The notes beneath the pieces were generated by a model, which ran no database searches, was not told the DNA's origin, and was given only the letters and a program-made list of their open reading frames with translations. 34,078 nt of DNA from a virus: positions 1 to 34,078 of the IMG/VR virus record IMGVR_UViG_3300045107_000255; one strand, given 5' to 3'. Made by a program: the position numbers and the translations under genes. Each line of letters starts with the position of its first letter. Position 1 is the first letter of the stretch. Positions 1 to 6,965 of this stretch are shown piece after piece.

Positions 1-416
1 TCGAGCACGCCGCCCGCGCCGTCATGGCGGTGGTCCGCGACGGCGGCCGGCTGGTGTGCGAGAGGTGCGACCACACGATCCGGCCCACCGAGGCGGTCCG
101 GGCGCCGCTGTCCGGGATCGGCTTGTGGGAGCACGACGGGTGCCCGAACGGCGACCCGAGCACCGACCCGGCCGCCGAACACCTGCCGGTCTCCAGCACC
201 ATCGCAGTCAGCAGCAGATTCGCCCGCGCCGCTGCTGGCGAACCGGACGACGGCCGGGACTGGGTCCGGCTACGGACCGGCTCCGGCCGCCAGTACGAGG
301 GTCACCGGTCTCCGGCCTGCCCGGGCGATGGAGTGACCGGCCACGAGCACGATGTCCGCTGCATCGACTCTCACGACCGCCCGACCGTCACCGTCCACGT
401 CCCCGGGGTGTCGTAG
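1..416 (+). CDS. 3' part of edge-split hypothetical protein (zinc-ribbon-like)
   Basis: The frame is open from base 1 (codons begin at base 3) to a TAG at 414-416. If the window is circular, it continues the gene starting at 33733, giving 253 residues. The first ATG inside the window is at base 24, but the codons before it (reading VEHAARAV) look coding. Near the join a CxxC pair (CERC) is followed about 25 residues later by HDGC, which suggests one zinc-binding site. The C-terminal third has scattered Cys and His. The stop overlaps the GTG of the next gene. I do not recognise the family. It belongs to the run of short early phage genes. Confidence 0.65.
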   Translation, partial: EHAARAVMAVVRDGGRLVCERCDHTIRPTEAVRAPLSGIGLWEHDGCPNGDPSTDPAAEHLPVSSTIAVSSRFARAAAGEPDDGRDWVRLRTGSGRQYEGHRSPACPGDGVTGHEHDVRCIDSHDRPTVTVHVPGVS

Positions 417-634
417 TGCTCCGCCGGCTCCTGGTCGCCTCCACCGCCGCCGAGCTGATCCGGGCCGGTGGGTGCTCACCCCAGTGCCTGGTCTCGGCCG
501 GCGTGCGGGTGCAGCACTGCGACTGCGCCTGCAACGGGGCGTACCACGGGGCGCTGTCGGACGCGGACATCGCCAGCGCGGTCCGTCACCGCGACGCCCG
601 CCTCCAGGTCGTCACCACCCGGGCCGCGTCGTGA
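416..634 (+). CDS. Small Cys-rich hypothetical protein
   Basis: 72 residues from a GTG that shares one base with the upstream stop. The middle carries a tight cysteine cluster (CDCAC followed by NGAYHGAL), preceded by CSPQC. A CxCxC...HG cluster of this kind recurs in short early proteins of actinobacteriophages and suggests metal binding. The upstream extension of this frame to base 56 only shadows the preceding gene, so the GTG start is preferred. It overlaps its downstream neighbour by four bases (GTGA), so translation is probably coupled. The function is unknown. Confidence 0.65.
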   Translation: MLRRLLVASTAAELIRAGGCSPQCLVSAGVRVQHCDCACNGAYHGALSDADIASAVRHRDARLQVVTTRAAS

Positions 635-822
635 CCTGGGTGCGGCACGTCGCCACGGCGGCCGCCGTCGGCTTGCTCGCCGGCGTGGCCGCCGTCCTCG
701 GCCTCGCGGCGGCCGCCGACGTGTGGCCCGGCAGCACACCCGTCCTCGTCGCCCTGGCCGCCATCTGGGTGTCCCAGACCATCCGCCCCGTCTACCGCAC
801 CATCCGGAAGGAACACCGATGA
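631..822 (+). CDS. Small two-helix membrane protein
   Basis: 63 residues with a GTG start inside the GTGA overlap with the previous stop. Two hydrophobic segments (about residues 8-29 and 35-47) are separated by a short polar loop (DVWPGST) and followed by a basic tail rich in Arg and Lys. This is the plan of a small inner-membrane protein with a cytoplasmic C-terminus. No family is recognised. AAGGAA near its 3' end serves as ribosome-binding site for the next gene. Confidence 0.6.
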   Translation: MTWVRHVATAAAVGLLAGVAAVLGLAAAADVWPGSTPVLVALAAIWVSQTIRPVYRTIRKEHR

Positions 823-1301
823 ACGACGACGCCCAGCTGTACGCCCGGATGCTCGACGAGGCCCGCCGCCGACCCGGGCAGGCCGTGTACCCGGCCGCGA
901 TCCCCGGCTACCGGAACCACCCCGGTCCGGTGCTCCCGGCCGCGCCGGCCCGGATCCCACCGGCCCGCCCGGCCCGCTCGCCCCGGCCGCTGGTGACCGT
1001 GCACGGAGTGATGGGCCGCGCGCTGGTCAACCTCGCCCAGGAGGCCGCCCGGGAGCTGACGCGGATCCTCACCCCGCCGGCGCCGCGTGTCGAGCGCGGC
1101 TGCCCGCACGGGCACCCGGACTGCTGCCACTGGGGGCTGACATCCGCCCAGGCCGTCCGCTACCACGCCCGGGTCGCCGGCCGGCAGGTCGCGTGGCAGC
1201 GCACCGCCGCCCGCCGGGCCCTGCGCCGGGCGGTCACGGTCACCACCGCGGTGGTGCTCGCCGCCGTGGCCGCCGCGGTGCTGGCCGGGGTGACTCGGTG
1301 A
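819..1301 (+). CDS. Hypothetical protein with C-terminal membrane anchor
   Basis: 160 residues. The ATG at 819 overlaps the previous stop (ATGA) and has AAGGAA just upstream. The N-terminal half is Pro/Ala/Arg-rich. A central CPHGHPDCCHWG motif is rich in Cys and His and could bind a metal. The last 25 residues form one hydrophobic helix after an Arg-rich stretch, so the protein is probably tail-anchored with most of it in the cytoplasm. I do not recognise the family. Confidence 0.6.
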   Translation: MNDDAQLYARMLDEARRRPGQAVYPAAIPGYRNHPGPVLPAAPARIPPARPARSPRPLVTVHGVMGRALVNLAQEAARELTRILTPPAPRVERGCPHGHPDCCHWGLTSAQAVRYHARVAGRQVAWQRTAARRALRRAVTVTTAVVLAAVAAAVLAGVTR

Positions 1302-1471
1302 CCGCCCCGGCCCGGCCGGCGTGCCCGGTCTGTGCCGCCGACGTCGACGTCCTGCAGGACTGCTACGGGGTCGTGGCCGCCTACCCGTGCAACGACTGGC
1401 TCACCCCGGCCGCCGCTCACCAGATCGCCCGCGCGTACGACATCCCGGTACGGGAGAACGAACGGTGGTGA
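1298..1471 (+). CDS. Short zinc-ribbon-like protein
   Basis: 57 residues from a GTG at 1298 that overlaps the previous stop. It has a CPVC pair near residue 10 and two more cysteines (DCYG and PCND) about 15 and 25 residues later, as in a small treble-clef or ribbon fold. The C-terminal half (TPAAAHQIARAYDIPV) reads as an amphipathic helix. It is one of at least five short Cys-rich products in this early operon. The function is unknown. Confidence 0.55.
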   Translation: MTAPARPACPVCAADVDVLQDCYGVVAAYPCNDWLTPAAAHQIARAYDIPVRENERW

Positions 1472-2205
1472 CGCACCCGCAAACCCTGCACGCCATGGCC
1501 GGCATCTGGTCGGTGCGCGCCGCCCGGGCCCGGCTGGTCACTCTGGCCCAGGCCCGTGCCCGGGAGATCGCCGACACCCGCCTGGTGGCCACCGACGGCC
1601 TGCAAGCGTGGCGGCCCTCTCTCGGCCGGGCCGGCGGGGTGCATGCCGACCCGGTCGGCGGCGCCGGCATCGCCGCCGGCAGCCGCCCCGCGCCCGTGAA
1701 CGAACACCAGCAGCTGCTCACCCGCGACGCCGCGACCCTGGAGTGGTTGGCCGACGCTCTGCACACCCCGCTGGGGGCGGACCCGCTGGCCCGGTTGCTG
1801 TCCGCCACCCCACGCCCGTCGGCGGCGGTCCGGTTTCTGCCGTGGCTGGTCGAGATCGACACCCGGGCCCGGACCGCCGCTGGGATGCCACCGGACCGGT
1901 CGCCCCTGCCCGACGCACCACCGTGCCCAGCGTGCGGCAGGTTGACCCTGGCCGCGCGCACGGCTGCCCCGGACAGCCGGCACTGGACAGTGGTGTGCAC
2001 CCCGGACTGCCTGTGCCACGGCGCGGCCTGCCCCGAGGTAGCGACCTGCCGGCGGTGCAAACCGGGGCCGGCCGACGTCCCGGTCCGCGACGGCGGGTGC
2101 CCCTGCGGCATGACCGTCCGGGCCCGCGACGTCGCCCACATCTGGCCGACCAGCGCGCCGATCGTCGCCGACGCCACCCGAACACACGTACGATCACCGT
2201 TATGA
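1468..2205 (+). CDS. Hypothetical protein with Cys-rich C-terminal domain
   Basis: 245 residues from the GTG at 1468 (GTG at 1465 is also possible). The N-terminal two thirds are predicted helical, without a motif I can name. The last 90 residues contain about ten cysteines in CxxC-type pairs (CPAC, CTPDC, CxxC, CPCG), which points to two zinc-binding modules. The layout resembles DNA- or RNA-binding accessory proteins of actinophages, but no specific family is recognised. It overlaps genes at both ends by four bases, so it belongs to the same translationally coupled operon. Confidence 0.6.
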   Translation: MTHPQTLHAMAGIWSVRAARARLVTLAQARAREIADTRLVATDGLQAWRPSLGRAGGVHADPVGGAGIAAGSRPAPVNEHQQLLTRDAATLEWLADALHTPLGADPLARLLSATPRPSAAVRFLPWLVEIDTRARTAAGMPPDRSPLPDAPPCPACGRLTLAARTAAPDSRHWTVVCTPDCLCHGAACPEVATCRRCKPGPADVPVRDGGCPCGMTVRARDVAHIWPTSAPIVADATRTHVRSPL

Positions 2206-2462
2206 CGAGCACGGTCTGGGCCGGCGGGGTCGAGTACGGCACCGCCGGCCAGATCACCCGCCGACTCACCCGCCGGGGCAGCATCGTCGTCACCACGGCG
2301 ATGCTGCGGAACTGGGCCGCCCGCGACGGGCTGCGTGCCGTCCGGGTCGGCCGGACGGTGTACTACGACATCATCCACGCGGCCACGATCGAGCACGCCA
2401 AGCGCACCAGCGGCCGGGGAAGGCACCGCCCAGTTGACGATGCTCTGGTCGCCGGCGTATGA
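2202..2462 (+). CDS. Small helix-turn-helix DNA-binding protein
   Basis: 86 residues, ATG at 2202 inside an ATGA overlap. GTAGQITRRLT and TTAMLRNWAARDGLRAVRVGRTVYYDI have the order and spacing of a MerR/excisionase-like winged helix: a first helix selecting the site, a recognition helix with NWA, then a beta-hairpin wing ending in YYD. It is the last gene before a strong terminator. It could be a late regulator, or the recombination directionality factor that a serine integrase needs. Position and fold alone do not decide. Confidence 0.6.
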   Translation: MTSTVWAGGVEYGTAGQITRRLTRRGSIVVTTAMLRNWAARDGLRAVRVGRTVYYDIIHAATIEHAKRTSGRGRHRPVDDALVAGV

Positions 2463-2475
2463 ATTGATCACTCAC

Positions 2476-2494
2476 GGACAGGCGACGTCTGTCC
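2476..2494 (+). other. Small hairpin upstream of terminator
   Basis: GGACAG at 2476-2481 pairs with CTGTCC at 2489-2494 across a 7-base loop. It lies 2 bases before the terminator stem at 2497. Tandem stems of this kind can act in attenuation or RNA processing. No function is shown directly. Confidence 0.35.
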
Positions 2495-2496
2495 TC

Positions 2497-2528
2497 AGCC
2501 CGGTCGAGCGCACCGCTCCCGGGCTTTT
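2497..2528 (+). terminator. Intrinsic terminator of the early operon
   Basis: AGCCCGG (2497-2503) pairs with CCGGGCT (2519-2525). The stem continues inward as GAGCG/CGCTC around a CAC loop, with a two-base bulge, and is followed by TTTTCT. It falls 34 bases after the stop of the HTH gene and 20 bases before the start of the next gene, so it should end the early transcript unless antiterminated. Confidence 0.7.
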
Positions 2529-2548
2529 CTCATGCCCAGGGAGCACCC

Positions 2549-2686
2549 GTGAACGAGCCGACCACCCGCGCGAAGTTCGTCTGCCGCACCGTCGAGCAGG
2601 CCGCCACGGTGACGGTCACGGTCACGGCAACCGCGTTGATTGCCAGTGGTGCTCGGGTGACGGTGATCGCCGCTCGGCACAGCTGA
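2549..2686 (+). CDS. Small hypothetical protein preceding HNH gene
   Basis: 45 residues from GTG 2549, with AGGGAG about 6 bases upstream. The N-terminus (TTRAKFVCRTVEQ) resembles short actinophage proteins that begin with an 'AKF.C..V' strand. The middle is a Val/Thr repeat (VTVTVTAT) encoded by a GTCACG-type hexanucleotide repeat. The stop TGA shares one base with the ATG of the HNH gene (TGATG), so the two are coupled. Together they form a two-gene cassette between hairpins. Confidence 0.5.
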   Translation: MNEPTTRAKFVCRTVEQAATVTVTVTATALIASGARVTVIAARHS

Positions 2687-2988
2687 TGGCCACGTCGGCG
2701 GGGCGTGCGGGCAGGCCCTGGCGTAGGGCCAGGGACCAGGCGGTGCGGGACAGTGGCACGGTGTGCCACCTGTGTGGGCACCTGGGCGCGTACGAGGGTG
2801 ACCACGTACCCGCACGCAAGATACTGCTGGCCATGGGCTCGGACCCCAACGATCCGCAGTACGTGCGCGCTGCGCATGGCAGCAGCTGCCCCTGTCCTAC
2901 GTGTGGGCAGGCGTGCAACCAGGTCAAGGGGGCCAAGGCCAGGCCTCGCGTGGTCAAGGCACCGTTGCGGACCTCGCGTCACTGGTGA
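2686..2988 (+). CDS. HNH endonuclease
   Basis: 100 residues, ATG 2686 overlapping the previous stop. The order CHLC, then GDHVPARK, then CPCPTC and QACNQVKGAK gives the HNH fold: a zinc-binding pair near residue 27, the catalytic His in DHVPA, a second zinc pair, and the N of CNQVKG closing the beta-beta-alpha-metal motif. In many cos-type siphophages a free HNH protein encoded beside the terminase genes is needed for specific cleavage of packaged DNA by the large terminase. The position here fits that role. A homing-type nuclease is the alternative. Confidence 0.8.
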   Translation: MATSAGRAGRPWRRARDQAVRDSGTVCHLCGHLGAYEGDHVPARKILLAMGSDPNDPQYVRAAHGSSCPCPTCGQACNQVKGAKARPRVVKAPLRTSRHW

Positions 2989-3000
2989 CCATCGCCCCGG

Positions 3001-3064
3001 GGGGAGGGCGGGTCGAAAGTTCAGCCACCTGGTGGGAGACCCCACGCACCCCCTCCCTTTTTTT
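3001..3064 (+). terminator. Hairpin with T7 tract before the terminase genes
   Basis: GGGAGGG (3002-3008) pairs with CCCTCCC (3051-3057). Inside is a second stem GTGGG/CCCAC (3032-3036 / 3041-3045), and seven T residues follow directly (3058-3064). It looks like an intrinsic terminator but lies only 29 bases before the next gene, leaving little room for a fresh promoter. GTTCAG (3020-3025) and CTGAAC (3080-3085) form a wider inverted repeat around it. It may instead be part of a packaging (cos) site. Confidence 0.45.
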
Positions 3065-3093
3065 CTCCCCGGCAGCCCTCTGAACTGCGGAAA

Positions 3094-3693
3094 ATGATCG
3101 ATATGACGCGCGATTCGACCACGGCGACACCTCCACCGATCGGCGCCGTGATCCGGGACCGGATCCGCGACCTGCGCGACCAGGCGGGCCTCGGCCGCGA
3201 CGAACTGGCCGAACGGGCCCGGCAGCACGGGGCCGGCGAGTCCTTCACGGCCAACGTCGTCGGGTTCCTGGAGCGCGGCCGCCGCGGGTTGGCCGTCGAC
3301 GAGCTCCTGGCACTCGCCGGCGCATTGGAGATCTCCCCGCTGGAGCTGCTCGGCGACCAGGCGCACGTCTTCGTCGGCGCCACCGCCACCGCGGCGTCGT
3401 CGGTGTGCCCACGGTGCGACGGACTGTCCGGGGCGGTCGAGGACGCTACTCGGGCGGCCGTCGACGAACTGGGCGAGCTGCACGGCACCGAGCACGCCAC
3501 CGCCGCGGCCGCGTTCGCTCTGGCCCAGCTGATCGACTCCGGAGACCCGGACACCCTCGCCAAGACGCTGCCGTCGATGGTGCGGGAGCTGCGGGCGTCG
3601 CTGCGGGAGCTGACCGCCGCCCGGGCACCGAAGCTGACCCCGGCCGGCGGCGGGCCCGTCGACGAGATGGGAGGCCTCGGTGAGCCCGTCTGA
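3094..3693 (+). CDS. XRE-type HTH protein in small-terminase position
   Basis: 199 residues. ATG 3094 is followed by a second in-frame ATG at 3103; neither has a strong ribosome-binding site. Residues about 17-85 form a five-helix Cro/CI-type HTH (LRDQAGLGRDELAERA, then a recognition helix ending VVGFLERGRRGLAVDELLALAGALEISPLELL). A CPRC pair and a long helical C-terminus (ALAQLIDSGD...VRELRASLRELTA) follow. Its 3' end overlaps the large terminase gene by 14 bases. Small terminases bind DNA through HTH domains and oligomerise through helices, so that role is likely. A transcription factor is the alternative. Confidence 0.6.
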   Translation: MIDMTRDSTTATPPPIGAVIRDRIRDLRDQAGLGRDELAERARQHGAGESFTANVVGFLERGRRGLAVDELLALAGALEISPLELLGDQAHVFVGATATAASSVCPRCDGLSGAVEDATRAAVDELGELHGTEHATAAAAFALAQLIDSGDPDTLAKTLPSMVRELRASLRELTAARAPKLTPAGGGPVDEMGGLGEPV

Positions 3694-5248
3694 CACCGCC
3701 CGGCATGAGGCGCTGCGTACCCAGCTGGCCGAGCTGTACGGGCTGACCTGCGTACCGCGCTGGGGCACCCCCCGGGACCTGTCCCGCAAGTCGTACGGGC
3801 CGCAGGTCGCCAAGGTGGCCGAGTGGTTGGGCACCCCGCTGATGCCGTGGCAACGCTACGTCCTGGACGTCGCCCTGGAGGTCGACCCCGTCACCGGCCG
3901 GCTCGCCTACCGGGACGTCGTCACCACCGTGCCCCGGCAGAGCGGGAAGACCACGCTGCTGCTGGCCAAGATGGTGTGGCGGGCCAACGCCTGGCCCCGC
4001 CAGAACATCATGTACGCCGCCCAGAACAGGCTCAGCGCGCGCCGCAAGTGGGAGCGGGAGCACGTCGCCACCCTGGACCAGGCGGAACGGTTCGCCGGCC
4101 GGTACACCGTCCGGCGGGCCAACGGCGATGAAGCCATCATGTGGCGCAACGGCTCCTGGCACGGCATCACCAGCACGACGGAGACCGCCGCGCACGGTGA
4201 GACCCTCGACCAGGCCACCATCGACGAGGCGTTCGCCCTGGAAGACGACCGGATGGAAGCGGCGTTCTCCCCGGCGATGATCACCCGGCCGCAGCCGCAG
4301 CAGGACATCGTGTCCACCGCCGGCACCCTGCGGTCCCGGTACCTGAACAGCAAGCGTGAGCTCGGCCGGGCGCTGGTGGAGTCCGGGACCCGGTCGACGA
4401 TGGCCTACTTCGACTGGACGGTGGAGTCGGAGATCGGCAAGGGCGACTACGACCGCACCGACCTGGCTACGTCCCTGTCGTGCATGCCGGCGCTGTGCCC
4501 GACCCCGGGCCCGTGCACCTGCTCACCGCTGTGGCGGCACACCGTCACCCACGACGCGATCGCCGCCGAGCGGACCAAGATGAAGCCGGCCGAATACGAC
4601 CGGGCGTACCTCAACGTCACCCGGCTGGAGGTCGTCGAGGACGACCCAAACGTGCCGACCGAGGTGTGGCCGGACCTGCTCGACGCCGACAGCGTCCTGC
4701 GCCCTCCGGACGTGGCGTTCGCGATCGACGTCACCCCGGACCGGGCCTACACCTCCATCGGCGCGGCCGGGATCAACCGGGACGGGCTGCTGCACGTGGA
4801 GCTGGTCGACCACCGGCCCGGCACCGACTGGGTCGTGGCCCGGCTGCGGCAGCTCGTCGACGACCACAAGCCAGTCGGTGTCGGCGTCGACGCCGGCGGC
4901 CCGGCCGGCAGCCTCGTCGACCCGCTCCGCAAGGCCGGCATCACCATGCCCGACGACCCGGCCGAGCCGAAACCCGGCCAGCTCGCGCTGCCGACGGTGC
5001 CGCAGATCGCCGCGATGTGCGGGGCGTTCGCCGACGACTGCCGGCAGGACAAGCTGCGCCACATCGGCCAACCCGAGCTCGCCGCGGCGATCGCCGGCGC
5101 CCGGACCAAGCCCTTGGCCGACTCGTGGAAGTGGACCCGGCGGGGCAGCTCAGCCGACATCAGCCCGTTGGTGGCGATCACCGTGGCCCGGTGGGTGTAC
5201 GACACCCGGGCGCACCTGGTGCGCCGCCGGGGCCCGAACATCTGGTGA
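3680..5248 (+). CDS. terL: Terminase large subunit
   Basis: 522 residues, GTG start with GGGAGG 6 bases upstream. It is the ATP-driven DNA packaging motor and nuclease that fills the procapsid. Walker A is PRQSGKT (about 85-91) and Walker B is TIDEA with D182/E183. The ATPase domain covers about residues 50-270. The RNase-H-like nuclease domain includes acidic D350 in FAIDVTPD and D404 in GVDAGGPAG. Length and motif order are those of HK97-type large terminases. A Cys-rich insert near residues 270-285 (CMPALCPTPGPCTC) is unusual and could bind a metal. Confidence 0.95.
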   Translation: MSPSDTARHEALRTQLAELYGLTCVPRWGTPRDLSRKSYGPQVAKVAEWLGTPLMPWQRYVLDVALEVDPVTGRLAYRDVVTTVPRQSGKTTLLLAKMVWRANAWPRQNIMYAAQNRLSARRKWEREHVATLDQAERFAGRYTVRRANGDEAIMWRNGSWHGITSTTETAAHGETLDQATIDEAFALEDDRMEAAFSPAMITRPQPQQDIVSTAGTLRSRYLNSKRELGRALVESGTRSTMAYFDWTVESEIGKGDYDRTDLATSLSCMPALCPTPGPCTCSPLWRHTVTHDAIAAERTKMKPAEYDRAYLNVTRLEVVEDDPNVPTEVWPDLLDADSVLRPPDVAFAIDVTPDRAYTSIGAAGINRDGLLHVELVDHRPGTDWVVARLRQLVDDHKPVGVGVDAGGPAGSLVDPLRKAGITMPDDPAEPKPGQLALPTVPQIAAMCGAFADDCRQDKLRHIGQPELAAAIAGARTKPLADSWKWTRRGSSADISPLVAITVARWVYDTRAHLVRRRGPNIW

Positions 5249-5258
5249 GGAGAGGCCC

Positions 5259-5504
5259 GTGGGTAACAACCTGGTCGAGGCGTGCGGGTACCTGCTGATG
5301 ATCGGGTTCCTGTGGTTCGTGTGGCCGCCGCTGGTGCTGCTCGGCGCCGGGGTGCTCCTGGTCGCCGTGGCCAACGCCCGGGCCCGCGCGCAGTCCGGCC
5401 GGCCGCGCCGGTCGGTGCTCACCGCCCTGGGCGCCGCGGCCGCCGCGTACCGGCAGGCCACCACCACCGGTGACGGGTCGCGGGACCTGCGGCGGGTGGT
5501 CTGA
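5259..5504 (+). CDS. Small membrane protein between terL and portal
   Basis: 81 residues, GTG start with GGAGAG 5 bases upstream. One long hydrophobic stretch (about residues 8-38, WFVWPPLVLLGAGVLLVAV) is followed by a basic, Ala-rich tail. The stop shares a base with the portal ATG (TGATG). A short hydrophobic protein at this spot occurs in other actinophage head modules, but its role is not known to me. Confidence 0.6.
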   Translation: MGNNLVEACGYLLMIGFLWFVWPPLVLLGAGVLLVAVANARARAQSGRPRRSVLTALGAAAAAYRQATTTGDGSRDLRRVV

Positions 5505-6763
5505 TGACGCTTCTGAACACCCTGCGGGGCGCCCGGGCGTCGGTGGAAGACCCCCGCTACCCGATGACGTCGAGCACCCTGATTGACCTGTTCGGCGGGC
5601 CGAAGGCGGCCTCCGGTGTGGGCGTGTCCGAGGGGTCCAGCCTGGGCATGCCGGCGGTGTGGCGAGCGGTGAACCTGATCGCCGGCACGTCGGCCAGCTT
5701 GCCGTTGCACCCGTACCGGCGGGCTGACGACGTGCGCCTACCGGTCACCGGAGGGAAGGCCGCCGAGCTGATCGACGACCCGCACCCGGACATGACGCCG
5801 ATGGAGTTGTGGGAGGGCATGTACTTCCACCTGCTGCTGTGGGGCAACGCGTACTTCCGGATCCTGTACAACCGGCTCGGCCAGGTCGTCGAGCTGTGGC
5901 TGCTGCACCCGTCCCGGGTGCGGGTCGGCCGGGAGTCCGAGGCCGGACGGAAGATCTACCAGATCGACGGCGACCCGGAGGTGGCCTGGTTCGACGACAA
6001 GATCTTGCACATCCCCGGCCCCGGGTACGACGGGATCTGCGGGGTGTCCCCGATCCGCCTGGCCCGCCAGGGCATCGGCCTAGCCCTGGCCGCCGAGGAG
6101 TACGGCGCCCGGCTGTTCGGCTCAGGATCGCTGATGGCCGGGATCCTGCAGACCGAGCAGCGCCTGGAGGGCGACCAGGCCGACACGCTCAAGGCCCGGT
6201 GGAAGGCCCGCGTCGGTGGCCTGGAGAAGGCCCACGAGGTGGCCGTGCTCGACAGCGGCGTGAAGTTCCAGCAGCTGAGCATCCCACCGCAGGACGCCCA
6301 GTTCGTGGAGAGCCGGAAGTTCCAGATCGAGGAAGTCGCCCGGATGTACGGCATCCCCCCGGTGCTGCTGGCGCAGACGGAGAAGTCCACCAGCTGGGGA
6401 TCCGGCATCGAGCAGCAGATGATCGCGTTCGTCCAGTTCACGTTGCGGCCGTGGCTGACCCGGGTCGAGCAGCGGCTGACCAAGCTGCTCAAGCCCTCCA
6501 CCGTGTACGCCAAGTACTCCGTGGAAGGCCTGCTACGCGGTGACTCCGCCGCCCGGTCGGCGTTCTACACCGCCATGTTCAACCTGGGCGCCCTGTCGAC
6601 CAACGACATCTTGCGCTTGGAGGACCGGCCCCCGATCGGCCCGGACGGTGACGTCCGGTACCGGCCGCTGAACATGGGTGTCCTCGGCCAGCCCGACCAG
6701 CCCGAGCCGGCGCCGGAGCCGGCACCGGTCACCGACTCGGCACAGGAGCCCGCCGATGCCTGA
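5504..6763 (+). CDS. Phage portal protein, HK97 family
   Basis: 419 residues starting at ATG 5504. The portal forms the dodecameric ring at one capsid vertex through which DNA enters and to which the tail attaches. Diagnostic stretches are GMPAVWRAVNLIAGTSASLPL (first helices), MELWEGMYFHLLLWGNAYF, LHPSRVRVG, the clip/stem region VARMYGIPPVLL with EKSTSWGSGIEQQM, and ALSTNDILRLEDRPPIGPDGD near the end. The length is typical for the family. The C-terminus is a Pro/Glu-rich linker. It overlaps the next gene by 8 bases. Confidence 0.93.
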   Translation: MTLLNTLRGARASVEDPRYPMTSSTLIDLFGGPKAASGVGVSEGSSLGMPAVWRAVNLIAGTSASLPLHPYRRADDVRLPVTGGKAAELIDDPHPDMTPMELWEGMYFHLLLWGNAYFRILYNRLGQVVELWLLHPSRVRVGRESEAGRKIYQIDGDPEVAWFDDKILHIPGPGYDGICGVSPIRLARQGIGLALAAEEYGARLFGSGSLMAGILQTEQRLEGDQADTLKARWKARVGGLEKAHEVAVLDSGVKFQQLSIPPQDAQFVESRKFQIEEVARMYGIPPVLLAQTEKSTSWGSGIEQQMIAFVQFTLRPWLTRVEQRLTKLLKPSTVYAKYSVEGLLRGDSAARSAFYTAMFNLGALSTNDILRLEDRPPIGPDGDVRYRPLNMGVLGQPDQPEPAPEPAPVTDSAQEPADA

Positions 6764-6965
6764 GCACCTCGCACCGATCACCGGCCTGGTCGTCCGGCCT
6801 GGTGACGTTCTGATCCTGACCACCGCCGCCCCGGTCACCACCGAGCAGTTCGAGTCCATCCGCCAGCAGGCTCTGCAGAGGCTGCCCGGCCTGGGTGACG
6901 TCGTCATCATCAGCAACGTCACGGCGGTGGCCGCGTTCCGGCCGGAGGAGGCCATCCATGCCTGA
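6756..6965 (+). CDS. Small hypothetical protein between portal and protease
   Basis: 69 residues, ATG 6756, with AGGAG upstream inside the portal gene. The sequence is a strand-rich start (GLVVRPGDVLILTT), a helix (EQFESIRQQALQRL) and a further strand (DVVIISNVTAVAAF). Short proteins of this pattern appear in actinophage genomes near the portal gene, but I know no function. It overlaps its neighbours by 8 bases on each side, so it is certainly co-translated with the head genes. Confidence 0.6.
   Translation: MPEHLAPITGLVVRPGDVLILTTAAPVTTEQFESIRQQALQRLPGLGDVVIISNVTAVAAFRPEEAIHA

Noticed and set aside
1-416. An independent gene starting at ATG 24
   Set aside because: The frame is open upstream to base 1, reads as coding, and joins in phase with the gene at the other edge. 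There is no ribosome-binding site before base 24.
2530-3834. Minus-strand open frame of 434 codons over HNH and small-terminase genes
   Set aside because: Shadow of well-supported plus-strand genes; its product has no domain pattern and crosses two hairpins.
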